Assembly: GCA_023957995.1 (NCBI GenBank)
Contig: JAMLGK010000011.1
Span: 1 to 64,000, forward strand
Length of the DNA stretch: 64,000 nt
Direction of reading: 5' to 3'
Source of the DNA: Microthrixaceae bacterium
GTDB taxonomy: Bacteria; Actinomycetota; Acidimicrobiia; Acidimicrobiales; Microtrichaceae
This document shows, one piece after another, positions 8,560-16,683 of this stretch. Both the position numbers and the translations under genes were made by a program. How positions within the stretch are numbered: position 1 is the first letter of the stretch; each line of letters starts with the position of its first letter. The notes below the pieces were generated by a model. That model was not told the origin of the DNA, made no database searches, and saw only the letters and a program-made list of their open reading frames with translations.

Positions 8560-9373
8560 GGCTCGCCGATGTGGCCGTGGATCGGACGTCCTCGCTCTCA
8601 CCGGTGCCACTCCGGTGCGCGGTCGCTGCCGGGTCGTCGGTCGAGGACTGCGCTGGTCGGGGCTTGCGCGCGTAGATCACGACGCTCTTGCCCAGCACGG
8701 GACTCAGCACCTTCTCGGCGACCTGGGTCACGACGGGTTGTTCGACCATGTCCCACACGAGCAGGTCGTGGTAGGCCTTGACGAACCGGTTGGTATCGTT
8801 GGTCGGACCGACCAGGCAGCGCAGCCACCAGTAGGGCGAGTGCAACGCGTGGACGCGGTGCGAATCGCGCACCTCGAATCCCGAGTCGTCGAGGCGCCCC
8901 TTGAGCTGTTGCTCGGTGTAGATGCGAACGTGTCCACCGGGTGACAACGGCGCGTGGTACTCCGCGGAGAGGGCCCAGCAGATCTTCTCGGGGAACCAGG
9001 CGGGCACCGTGGCGGCCAGAACGCCTCCGGGTCGCAGCACCCGGTACAGCTCGGCCATGGCGCCGGTGTCGGCATCGATGTGTTCGAACACCTCCGAGCA
9101 GATGATGCGGTCGAAGGTGGCGTCGGGGAAGGGCAGTCTCAGGGCGTCACCGTTGAGGCACGCCCCCAGGCTCGACTCCGGTGCCTCCCCCTCGGCCTGC
9201 ATCGCCCACATGAGTTCGTGTACCGGGGGCAGCTCATCGAATCCGTAGTCGAGGGCGACCACGTTGGCGCCCCGTCGGAAGCACTCGAAGGAGTGCCGAC
9301 CTGCGCCCGCTCCCATGTCGAGGACGAGGTCGCCCACACCGAGTTCGAGACGGTCGTAGTCCACTGTCAGCAT
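8552..9373 (-). CDS. class I SAM-dependent methyltransferase (UbiE-like)
   Basis: Predicted SAM methyltransferase, 273 residues. Seen: motif I VLDMGAGAGRHSFE (about 18-31), acidic end of strand 2 in VVALDYGFDEL, the motif GDALRLPFPDATFDRI, ICSEVFEHIDAD, and LRPGGVLAATVPAWFPE, the usual Methyltransf_11 series. The C-terminal part beyond 150 (SAEYHAPLSPGGHVRIY) resembles methyltransferases acting on sugars or lipids. The start at 9373 leaves a 73-bp gap to the upstream glycosyltransferase, where I see no other gene. Its stop overlaps the next gene by 8 bp. It probably methylates a product of the same operon. Confidence 0.85.
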   Translation of the reverse strand: MLTVDYDRLELGVGDLVLDMGAGAGRHSFECFRRGANVVALDYGFDELPPVHELMWAMQAEGEAPESSLGACLNGDALRLPFPDATFDRIICSEVFEHIDADTGAMAELYRVLRPGGVLAATVPAWFPEKICWALSAEYHAPLSPGGHVRIYTEQQLKGRLDDSGFEVRDSHRVHALHSPYWWLRCLVGPTNDTNRFVKAYHDLLVWDMVEQPVVTQVAEKVLSPVLGKSVVIYARKPRPAQSSTDDPAATAHRSGTGESEDVRSTATSASHG

Positions 9374-9446
9374 GTGGTGTCCCGGGGGTAGGCCGAACCG
9401 ATTTCGGTAGTCGAATCGGTGGTTGGAACGGTGGTCTGTCGGTTGG

Positions 9447-10787
9447 TCATCTCGCCGACAACTTCGATGCGGGCGGGAGTTCCAGGGTCGCCCGGTAGTG
9501 CTCGACGGTCTGTTCGGCGGTGTGGCGCCAGCTCCAACGTGCGATGACGCGCTCGCGCCCGGCACGTCCGATGTCTCTTGCAGCGGCCGGGTCGTCGAGA
9601 ACCGCCAGGATGCCCCGGGCCAGATCGAAGCTGTCCCCGGGCTCCACGGCGTAGCAGGTCTCCCCATCGGGGCCGGCCACCTCGGGCAGGGCACCACCGG
9701 TGGTGGCGACCAGCGGGCAGCCGGTGCTCATGGCTTCGATCGCAGGCAGCGAGAAGCCCTCGTAGAGCGATGGGACCACCGCGCAGGCCGACTCGTTGTA
9801 GAGCTCCACGATGCGCTCGTCGGACACTCCGGAGACGAACTCCACACTGTCCTCCAGACCCAACTCCGCGATCGTGCGTTGCGCGGCCGAGCCGTCCTTC
9901 AGCCTGCCCACCATCACAAGTCGCAATGCCAGTTCGGGTCGGTCGGCGCGGATCTTCGCCAGTGCCTCCAACAGGTAGCGCTGGCCCTTCATCGCCACAT
10001 CCGATGATGCGGTGGAGATGATCTGGTTGGGACGCCGCTGGACGTGGTCCATCGGTTTGAACAGCTCCGGGTCCACGCCCACGGGCACCACGAACAGTCG
10101 CTCGGGGGACACGTCGTGGTCGCGGACGATGTCCTCGTAGGAGTTCTTCGACACCGTGATGACACGGCGCAGGCGCGAGGCCACCCGTGTCTGCATCTTG
10201 GTGAACGCGTACCAGCGGGCCTTGCCCCAGCGGGCCCGACGCGTCTCGGCATGCTCCATCTCGAGCCGACGGTCCACCGTGATCGGGTGGTGGATGGTGC
10301 CGAGCACCGGCAGTCCGGAGCGTTCCATGGCCAGCAGTCCGTAGCCCAGACACTGGTTGTCCTGCACCAGGTCGAAGTCCCCTGCACGGTTGCGCAGGTG
10401 GTCCCAGGCGCGCATCGAGAACGCCAGTGGTTCGGGGAAGGTGCCGCTCGAGAAGGCGGTGACCTCCAGCCAGTCCCAGCGGTTCTTCAACTCCCAGATG
10501 CCCGGCATGCGCATGGGGAAGTAGTCGTTGTAGATGTCGAGGCTCGGAAGCTCGACCAGGGGCACTCGCTCGTCGAGCACGGGGTAGGGCTGTCCGGAGA
10601 GGACCTCCACGTGGTGACCGAGGTCGGCCAGGGCCTTCGTGAGATGGCGTGTGTAGACACCCTGTCCGCCCACGTGAGGCTTGCCCCGGTACGTCAGATA
10701 GGCGATCCGCAGGGGATCATCGGGTCCTGGGGGCTGCCTTCGGGGTACTGGCCCGGAGGCTGCCGGGCTGGGTACGGCGGCAGACAT
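9447..10787 (-). CDS. family 4 glycosyltransferase (GT-B)
   Basis: Predicted retaining GT-B glycosyltransferase transferring a sugar from an NDP-sugar. Seen: N-terminal IAYLTYRGKPHVGGQGVYTRH with the Gly-rich loop, YAFTKMQTRVASRLRRVITVS in the hinge, VPVGVDPELFKPM, and the C-terminal donor-binding signature EGFSLPAIEAMSTGCP containing the E(x7)E pair. Length is 446. The ATG at 10787 is preferred; extending upstream adds only basic low-similarity residues. It lies 55 bp downstream of the Lnt-like gene and starts the glycosyltransferase-methyltransferase-prenyltransferase-like series. The acceptor is unknown, and a lipid carrier is likely from the context. Confidence 0.88.
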   Translation of the reverse strand: MSAAVPSPAASGPVPRRQPPGPDDPLRIAYLTYRGKPHVGGQGVYTRHLTKALADLGHHVEVLSGQPYPVLDERVPLVELPSLDIYNDYFPMRMPGIWELKNRWDWLEVTAFSSGTFPEPLAFSMRAWDHLRNRAGDFDLVQDNQCLGYGLLAMERSGLPVLGTIHHPITVDRRLEMEHAETRRARWGKARWYAFTKMQTRVASRLRRVITVSKNSYEDIVRDHDVSPERLFVVPVGVDPELFKPMDHVQRRPNQIISTASSDVAMKGQRYLLEALAKIRADRPELALRLVMVGRLKDGSAAQRTIAELGLEDSVEFVSGVSDERIVELYNESACAVVPSLYEGFSLPAIEAMSTGCPLVATTGGALPEVAGPDGETCYAVEPGDSFDLARGILAVLDDPAAARDIGRAGRERVIARWSWRHTAEQTVEHYRATLELPPASKLSAR

Positions 10788-10842
10788 GACCCCCAAGCGT
10801 CGCCGCGAGTTGACCACCGGGTCAAGTGAGCGCCGCCTGCGA

Positions 10843-12360
10843 TCACCCGCGCGGTCGGTCCGCGAGGTAGACCTGCGCCGCAGCCACGGCCAGGATCGCC
10901 AACAGAAGGGCAGGCGTGGCACCGAGCGCCTGGGCGGGTGTCGTCGAGTCGTACCGCTCGACGGTCCGGGTGAGAACGGCGCTCTCGGAGACCCCGGTGC
11001 GTTCGTGGACTCCGCCGTCGGGGTCGACGAATGCCGAGAAACCCGTGGGAGAGGCCTGGACCAGCCACCTGCCGGCTTCGACCGCCCGCAGCTGTGAGGA
11101 GGCGATCTGTTGGGTCTGGACCTGCGTGAGCGAGTAGCTCGAACCGTTGGTCGGGTTCAGCACCACCTGGCCACCGGCGCGGACCCCCTCGCGCACGCGC
11201 CGGGCGAAGAACACCTCCCAGCTCACCACCACGGCCATCGGCGTGGATGCGACCTCGACGACCGCCGTGCCCGATCCCGGTACCTGGTCGCGTGCGGGCA
11301 GGTTGCCGGCTGCCACCCGCTCGAAGAGGGAACGGATCGGAACGTATTCACCGAAGGGGACCCGCCGCTCCTTGTCGAAGCGATCGCCTGCGGTGCCGTC
11401 CGGCTCGATCACCTGCACGTAGTTCTCGAACCGGCTGGGGTCGTCGCCGGCGTCGTCAACCGCGCCGACCACGATCGGTGCCCCGATCCGGGCGGCCTGC
11501 GCCGCGACCTCGTCGAACCAGGGATGGTCCAGGAAGTCACCGTCCACGTTGATCGCGTTCTCGGGCCACACCACGACATCGACATCAGCGTTGTCGGGTA
11601 TCTCCCGGGTCGCCTCGAGATGTCGCCGGAACACCTCCGGTTCCTGGCCGGACTCGTAGCGGGTGCCCTGTGGCCCGCCACCCTGCACCGCGGCCACGGT
11701 GATGGAGCCCACCGGTTCACCCAACGGCCAGGCCGCACCGGCGACCGACAACAGCACCACGGCCATGACGATCGCCGCCGGTTCCTTCCAGCGACGTTCG
11801 ACCACGACCAGGTACAGCGCCACACCGAGGGCACTCACCACCGCGCCGAGCAGGAACACCCCACCGAGTCGGGCGACCATGAGCGTCGGCAGGTTCACCT
11901 GGGTCATTCCCAGCATCGAGAGGGGGACCCCGCCGAACGGTCCGTGGGAGTGCAACCACTCGTAGGCGACCAGAGCGGCGGGCAGGACGAGCAGGCGGCG
12001 ACGGTCACCGGGGACCACAGCCGAGGTGGCGGCCACCATGGGCCCCCAACCGAAGACGACCCCCAGGGGATAACCGGGAGCGGTGAGACCCCACATCCAC
12101 AGCGTGGACGGACCGAACCACCCGATGCCGACCAGCCAGCCCACCGCGGCCCGCCTGCGGGGACTCTGGCCCTCGAGCAGCCACAACCACAGGGCGATCC
12201 CGGCCGGGGCCAACGGCCACCAGCCCCACGGAGGCATGGCGAAGCAGATGAGCAGCCCGGCGGCCAGGGAGAGCGCCAGGAGCGCGGGCCAACCGAGGTG
12301 ACGCCGCTCTCCGGAGGTCTGCGCCCGCGCAGAGCTGTCCGGGTCGGCTCCGCTTTCCAT
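10843..12360 (-). CDS. apolipoprotein N-acyltransferase-like protein with Ser in place of the catalytic Cys
   Basis: Lnt N-acylates the N-terminal cysteine of lipoproteins, using membrane phospholipid, on the periplasmic side. The 505-residue product has about 6-7 N-terminal membrane segments (residues 24-215), then a nitrilase-like domain (about 218-470), then a final helix (about 480-498). Of the Lnt triad, Glu is present in VVWPENAI (E267) and Lys in FDKERRVPFGEYVP (K330), but the nucleophile position reads VVVSWEVFF (S380, codon AGC) where Lnt has Cys. Activity is therefore doubtful or altered. The start at 12360 leaves 130 bp to the divergent SCO1 gene. It heads a glycosyltransferase operon. 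The fold assignment is firm; the acyltransferase function is not. Confidence 0.8.
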   Translation of the reverse strand: MESGADPDSSARAQTSGERRHLGWPALLALSLAAGLLICFAMPPWGWWPLAPAGIALWLWLLEGQSPRRRAAVGWLVGIGWFGPSTLWMWGLTAPGYPLGVVFGWGPMVAATSAVVPGDRRRLLVLPAALVAYEWLHSHGPFGGVPLSMLGMTQVNLPTLMVARLGGVFLLGAVVSALGVALYLVVVERRWKEPAAIVMAVVLLSVAGAAWPLGEPVGSITVAAVQGGGPQGTRYESGQEPEVFRRHLEATREIPDNADVDVVVWPENAINVDGDFLDHPWFDEVAAQAARIGAPIVVGAVDDAGDDPSRFENYVQVIEPDGTAGDRFDKERRVPFGEYVPIRSLFERVAAGNLPARDQVPGSGTAVVEVASTPMAVVVSWEVFFARRVREGVRAGGQVVLNPTNGSSYSLTQVQTQQIASSQLRAVEAGRWLVQASPTGFSAFVDPDGGVHERTGVSESAVLTRTVERYDSTTPAQALGATPALLLAILAVAAAQVYLADRPRG

Positions 12361-12490
12361 CGCAGGATCATCGCATCCGGTCGGCCCGACCGCGAACCAC
12401 CCACACCTCGACCGACCGATGGGCGGTATGAACCTGACCTCACAAGGGAGGTGAATTGACCTTTGTTGTGCTGCGTAGCAACGTGGTTGC

Positions 12491-13165
12491 ATGCACCGTT
12501 CGAGCAGAACCGTCCGGCTGTTGGCGGTCTCGCTGGGGACCGCCTCGGTACTGGCCGTCGGTTGTGGTTCCTCGAACCCGTCGGGCTCGGATGAGGCGGG
12601 GTCGACCCCGAGCAACGAATCCGACGGCGTCGACACCTACTCCGGCTATGTCGTGGATCCTCCGGTGGATGTCAGTGGCGTGACCCTGCCGGTGGCCGAC
12701 GGCAGCGGCGAGTTCCAGATGGTCGCCGAACCCGGCGGGTTGCAGCTCATCTACTACGGCTACACGTTCTGCCCCGATGTGTGCCCCACGACGATGTCCG
12801 ACGTGCGACGCACCCTGGCTGACCTGCCCGCGGATGAGGCCGAGCGCATCGAGGTGGCGATGGTGACCATCGATCCCGCCCGGGACAGCCCAGAGGTGAT
12901 CACCGACTACGTCCACAACTTCGTGCCCGACGGCACCGCACTTCGCACCGCTGACGATGCGCAGCTGCGGGCCGCAGCGGACGCGATCGGCGCGAACTAC
13001 GAGGTGACGACCAACGAAGAAGGTGAGATCGAGGTGTCACACACCGGCGAGTTGTACGCGGTGGACGACACCGGCACTGTCGTAATGCAATGGCCCTTCG
13101 GAACGAGCTACGAGTCGCTGACCCGCGACCTGAGGTCGCTGCTGGCGGAACGTTCCCAGGCCTGA
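12491..13165 (+). CDS. SCO1/SenC/PrrC family copper chaperone lipoprotein
   Basis: Thioredoxin-fold copper protein that helps load the CuA centre of cytochrome c oxidase outside the membrane. Seen: signal peptide with a lipobox ending LAVGC (Cys25), metal-binding FCPDVCP (C94, C98), and the distal conserved His in EVSHTGELY, completing the Cys-Cys-His copper site. IDPARDSPEVITDYVHNF is also typical of the family. At 224 residues the size is normal. It starts a plus-strand cassette with a PCuAC-domain protein and a cupredoxin-like lipoprotein, but a GC-rich hairpin lies between this gene and the next, so the others may be transcribed separately. Confidence 0.92.
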   Translation: MHRSSRTVRLLAVSLGTASVLAVGCGSSNPSGSDEAGSTPSNESDGVDTYSGYVVDPPVDVSGVTLPVADGSGEFQMVAEPGGLQLIYYGYTFCPDVCPTTMSDVRRTLADLPADEAERIEVAMVTIDPARDSPEVITDYVHNFVPDGTALRTADDAQLRAAADAIGANYEVTTNEEGEIEVSHTGELYAVDDTGTVVMQWPFGTSYESLTRDLRSLLAERSQA

Positions 13166-13185
13166 AGGGCCGCCAGGATTCACCG

Positions 13186-13204
13186 GCCCGCGGTCCCCGC
13201 GGGC
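13186..13204 (+). terminator. GC-rich hairpin after the SCO1 gene
   Basis: GCCCGCGG, loop TCC, CCGCGGGC: a perfect 8-bp stem 20 bp behind the SCO1 stop, without a T-run. Possible terminator or attenuator before the PCuAC gene. Confidence 0.45.
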
Positions 13205-13263
13205 TCCCACCGCCCTAGGATTTCCGGGGCCTGAGTGCCGGCCTTGCCGGAGGAGAAGAAGCG

Positions 13264-13920
13264 ATGAACCGAACCCCCCACATCAGGAGGAACCTCGCCG
13301 TCGCCGGCGCGATAGTCCTCGCCGCCGCCGGACCGTTGGCCGCGTGCGGCAGCGACGACTCGAGTTCCTCGGACACCACCGAAGCCGACTCGGGGTCCAG
13401 CTCCGCAGCCGTGACCGTCAGCGATTCGTGGGCACGAACCGGCACCGCCGGGGGTAACACGGCGATCTACATGGTGCTCACCGGTGGCGACGAGTCCGAC
13501 TCGCTGGTCGGCGTGTCGGTCCCGACCGACGTGGCCGCCACCGCCGAACTCCACGAGACGGTCGCCGCCAGCAGCGATGAGGGCGACACCATGGAGGATG
13601 GCGAGATGGGTGACGCCGAGACCGACACCACCGACATGGGCGACATGGACAGTGGCGAGATGGACAGTGGCGACATGGACAGTGGCGACATGGACAGTGG
13701 TGAGATGGACGGACACGACGGCGGCGGAATGATGTCGATGCAGCCCGTCGACTCCATCGAGATCCCGGCCGGCGAGAGCGTCGAACTCGAGCCCGGCGGC
13801 TATCACATCATGGTGCTCGACCTCGCGGCCGACCTCGTGGCCGGTGACACGGTAGAGGTCACCCTCACATTCGACAGCGGCGAGACGCAGAAGGTCGACG
13901 CCGAGGTGAAGGAGAGCTGA
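13264..13920 (+). CDS. PCuAC-type periplasmic copper chaperone with Met/Asp/Gly-rich insertion
   Basis: Predicted exported lipoprotein (lipobox ending LAAC, Cys28) with a PCuAC domain, which delivers Cu(I) to SCO1 and cytochrome oxidase. The family motif H(M)X10MX21HXM is recognisable but stretched: H97, then M159, X21, H181, I, M183. About 61 residues instead of 10 separate the first His from the Met. The insertion (about 104-157) is acidic and Met-rich, with repeats of DMDSG and ends in GHDGGGMMSM, encoded by 15-bp DNA repeats. Met and His in it could bind extra copper (inference). A good GGAGGAG ribosome site precedes the ATG at 13264. The stop overlaps the next start by 1 bp. Confidence 0.85.
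   Translation: MNRTPHIRRNLAVAGAIVLAAAGPLAACGSDDSSSSDTTEADSGSSSAAVTVSDSWARTGTAGGNTAIYMVLTGGDESDSLVGVSVPTDVAATAELHETVAASSDEGDTMEDGEMGDAETDTTDMGDMDSGEMDSGDMDSGDMDSGEMDGHDGGGMMSMQPVDSIEIPAGESVELEPGGYHIMVLDLAADLVAGDTVEVTLTFDSGETQKVDAEVKES
13642..13710 (+). repeat. 15-bp tandem repeat inside the PCuAC gene
   Basis: Four full copies plus a partial fifth of GACATGGACAGTGGC (with GAG/GAC variants), units at 13642, 13657, 13672, 13687 and 13702. In frame, they encode the (D/E)MDSG pentapeptides. Confidence 0.9.
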
Positions 13921-14318
13921 TGACCCGGGGACCGTTGCGGACTGCTGCGCTGTTGATGCTGGTGCCCGGGCTCTTGCTCAGTGCCTGCGGAGATGGCTCC
14001 CAGTCCACGGCGGTCCCCGAGTTGCAGGTGGTCGACTCGGATGCCGCCAGCTACGACTACGACTACACCATCCCCTTCGGTACCGGCAGGAGGCTGGACG
14101 GTGGGGAGGACGTGGAGATCGTTCCGGCGGTGCTCGACGTGGAGGTGGGCGAGCGGATCCGGATCGTGAACGAGGACGTCCGGGGTGCGGCGGTCGGGAT
14201 CTTCTGGGTGCCTGCCGAGCGCACCGTGGCCATGGAGTTCACCACTCCCGGAACGCTCACCGGTGAATGCGACGTCCATCCGAGCGGCACCTTCACGATC
14301 AACGTCACCGAGGCCTGA
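13920..14318 (+). CDS. cupredoxin-like lipoprotein
   Basis: Small exported protein (132 residues) with signal peptide and lipobox LLSAC (Cys22). The rest looks like a cupredoxin beta-sandwich: VLDVEVGERIRIVNEDV, then FTTPGTLTGECDVHPSG near the C-terminus, where Cys and His lie close together as in type 1 copper sites (C-x2-H pattern ECDVH), followed by TFTINVTEA. A downstream axial Met is not seen, so copper binding is plausible but unproven. It overlaps the PCuAC stop by 1 bp (TGATG), so the two are co-translated. With SCO1 it forms a copper-handling cassette, probably serving respiratory oxidase assembly. It converges on the haem operon. Confidence 0.75.
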   Translation: MTRGPLRTAALLMLVPGLLLSACGDGSQSTAVPELQVVDSDAASYDYDYTIPFGTGRRLDGGEDVEIVPAVLDVEVGERIRIVNEDVRGAAVGIFWVPAERTVAMEFTTPGTLTGECDVHPSGTFTINVTEA

Positions 14319-14365
14319 TCGGCACCCACGCCTTCGCGGCGCGCGCCGGTGCACCCGGCGCCGGG

Positions 14366-15718
14366 TCACGGAACGGTCGGGCCTCCGAGGACCGCTGAGC
14401 GTCCCGAACGTATGCATGCGGGGATTCCCACGCCGTGCAGCGACGCACCGGCGAGGCGGATCCTCCCCGCTGTGTCGACGTCGAGGTCGCGTTGGATCCG
14501 CTGCACGAGGTCGAGGTGGCCGACGTCGTACTGGTGGAAGCCGTCGATCCACCGCGAGACCCGTGCCCCGTCCGGTTCTGCGACGAGCCCGCAGGTGAGT
14601 TCCAGGTCGGCCCGGATGGCGTCCACGACCGCATCGTCATCCATCGACACGAAGCGGTCGTCGCCGCGGTGACCGGTCGACGCCCGCACGATCGCATGGC
14701 TCCCATCACCCCAGTGCGGCCACTTCGTCGATCCCCACGAAACGGCGGTGAGGAACAGACCGCTGCTCCTCGGCACCAGGTAGCCGCTCGCGTCGGAGGG
14801 CCAGTCGAAGGCCGCCCGCGGGTAGGCGAGGGTGGTGAGCGCGACCGAGGCGGTCTCGATCGAGGCCAGGGCCTCAGCCGCTGCGGGGCTCACCTGCGCG
14901 ACGAGCGACGAGGTGACCGCCGCCGGAGTGGTGAGCACCAACAGGTCGGCTCGGAGTCCTCCGATGTCCTCTCGGCCCAGAGCGCTTCCCGGGCGCAGGT
15001 CGCCGCCGCGTCGCGTGAGTTGGTCCACCAGTGCCGATACCAGCGATCCGGTACCACCGCGCAGTCCGTTGAACACCGGCCCCGGCGGGGTGGCTGCGGT
15101 TCGTCGGGCGAGAGATTCCGACAGCGGACCGCCCTCGAGCGCTGCGGCTGCGATCTGTGGCGTGGTCGCGAACAGCGACATCTGGTCGATGTCGCCGGCG
15201 CTGATACCTCCGACCAGCGGGCCGACCACCCGGTCCACCAACTCGTCGCCGAAGCGCTCCCGCAGGAACGGTCCCACGGCCACGTCGGCCGTCGGCGGGC
15301 CTTGGGAGATCGAGGCCTCGGCGCGCACCCGGTCGAGTCCGGCCTCCGAGAGCAGTCCTGTGGAGGCGAGAGCATCCACGTCGGTGGGAACCCCGAGGAC
15401 CGAGCGCTCCGGAAACCACCGCAGACCGTCCGCGGTGTGGACCATCGCGCGGCCCACCGCCGGTTCGCACAGTTGGTCCCCGAGCCCGAGCTGTTCGCAG
15501 AGCTCGAGCGCATCGGGGACCCGGGCCAGGAACGCATCGGCGCCCTCATCCACCATCAGACGCGCCGGGCCGGGCACGTCGACCGGTGCGGTCGAGATGA
15601 GCCCACCGAATCGGGGTCCGGCTTCGTGGACGGTCACCCGGTGGCCCTGCTCGAGCGCTTCCCATGCCGCGGCCAGACCGGTGATGCCGCCGCCGACGAT
15701 GACGACGTGATCGGTCAT
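14366..15718 (-). CDS. hemY: protoporphyrinogen / coproporphyrinogen III oxidase (HemY/CgoX)
   Basis: FAD-dependent six-electron oxidase of haem synthesis. In actinobacteria this family usually oxidises coproporphyrinogen III (CgoX) rather than protoporphyrinogen IX. Seen: N-terminal dinucleotide motif VVIVGGGITGLAAAWEAL (residues 5-22) and GPRFGGLIST, the dense loop DEGADAFLARVP, and the C-terminal FAD-contact region IRLAGASLHGVGIPACI. At 450 residues the length is normal. The start at 15718 overlaps the ferrochelatase stop by ATGA. It is the third gene of hemE-hemH-hemY. No HemQ/ChdC gene, which would complete the coproporphyrin route, is visible in this window. Confidence 0.92.
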   Translation of the reverse strand: MTDHVVIVGGGITGLAAAWEALEQGHRVTVHEAGPRFGGLISTAPVDVPGPARLMVDEGADAFLARVPDALELCEQLGLGDQLCEPAVGRAMVHTADGLRWFPERSVLGVPTDVDALASTGLLSEAGLDRVRAEASISQGPPTADVAVGPFLRERFGDELVDRVVGPLVGGISAGDIDQMSLFATTPQIAAAALEGGPLSESLARRTAATPPGPVFNGLRGGTGSLVSALVDQLTRRGGDLRPGSALGREDIGGLRADLLVLTTPAAVTSSLVAQVSPAAAEALASIETASVALTTLAYPRAAFDWPSDASGYLVPRSSGLFLTAVSWGSTKWPHWGDGSHAIVRASTGHRGDDRFVSMDDDAVVDAIRADLELTCGLVAEPDGARVSRWIDGFHQYDVGHLDLVQRIQRDLDVDTAGRIRLAGASLHGVGIPACIRSGRSAVLGGPTVP

Positions 15719-16683
15719 GGCGCCTGGGAGCGTGCCAGTCGGGCCAGACCGTCCATCACCGCTGGGTCCGCGTTGGGAACCTTGGTCCGGGCGAACGCCA
15801 GTCCGACGCGATCGGCCGCTGCCCGGGCCTCGATGTCGAGGTCGTAGCCCACCTCGAGGTGATCGGAGGTGAAACCCTGGGGCACCACCAGCAGCCCGTC
15901 GCTGCGACCGGTGTCGGCGAGGTCCTCGATGATCTCCAACACGTCGGGCCCCCGCCACGGGTCGGCGGTGCGGCCCTTGGACTGCCAGCCGATGCCCCAG
16001 CCCGCCCACCGAGCCAGGTCGGCGCGCCGCGCGATCTCGGCGGCCGATTCGAAGAGCTGGTCGGGGTACGGGTCGCCGACCAGGGAACGTTCGGGGAGGG
16101 AGTGAGCAGTGAACACGACCTTGGTCCGCTCCGGCATCGTCGCCAACCGGTCGAGCAGTGTTGCGCCCTGGAACGCCAACCACGGCTCCAGCAGGTGCCA
16201 GGAGTCCACAGCGCCGTAGCGGGGCGCACTGCCGTGACCGGGCGCACCGGCGGCGGCCTCGTCCAGCACGGAGCGGGCGCGTCGGTGGTATTCGCCCACG
16301 CTGGCTCCCGAGTAGTGCGGAGCGAGCACCACCCCGACCACTGTGCTCACCCCCGAGGCCAGTAGCTCGGCGGTTGCATCCTCTATGAAGGGGGCTGCGT
16401 GCTTCTGGCCCAGTGCGACGACCCAGCTTCCGGGTTCGTCCGAGTCCATCGAGCTGCGCAGGGCCTCGACCTGGGCAGCGGTGTTGGCTGCCAGTTGCGA
16501 TGTGCCGCCGAGGGCCTCGTAGCGCGCCGTCAGTTCAGCCAGCTGCTGTGGCTCGGGGGCTCTGCCGCGCCGGATGTGGGTGTAGAAGGACTCGATGTCG
16601 GCGGTACTGCGCGGCGTGCCGTAGGCCATCACGAGCAATCCGTGGGTGGGCCCGTCGCTGCCGGCACCACCGTTGTCGTTCAT
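15715..16683 (-). CDS. hemH: ferrochelatase (HemH/CpfC)
   Basis: Inserts Fe2+ into the porphyrin; in Gram-positive organisms with the coproporphyrin pathway the substrate is coproporphyrin III. Seen: GLLVMAYGTPRS at the N-terminus, the metal-site His in VFTAHSLPERSL, and the second site acidic residues in TSDHLEVGYDLDIEA. Length is 322, as usual for the family. The start at 16683 (MNDNGGAG) overlaps the upstream hemE stop by ATGA, and its own stop overlaps hemY in the same way, so the three proteins are translationally coupled. Confidence 0.95.
   Translation of the reverse strand: MNDNGGAGSDGPTHGLLVMAYGTPRSTADIESFYTHIRRGRAPEPQQLAELTARYEALGGTSQLAANTAAQVEALRSSMDSDEPGSWVVALGQKHAAPFIEDATAELLASGVSTVVGVVLAPHYSGASVGEYHRRARSVLDEAAAGAPGHGSAPRYGAVDSWHLLEPWLAFQGATLLDRLATMPERTKVVFTAHSLPERSLVGDPYPDQLFESAAEIARRADLARWAGWGIGWQSKGRTADPWRGPDVLEIIEDLADTGRSDGLLVVPQGFTSDHLEVGYDLDIEARAAADRVGLAFARTKVPNADPAVMDGLARLARSQAP

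Noticed and set aside
13642..13710. Repeat array considered as CRISPR or VNTR element
   Set aside because: Units are contiguous without spacers and in frame within a protein; it is a coding tandem repeat.
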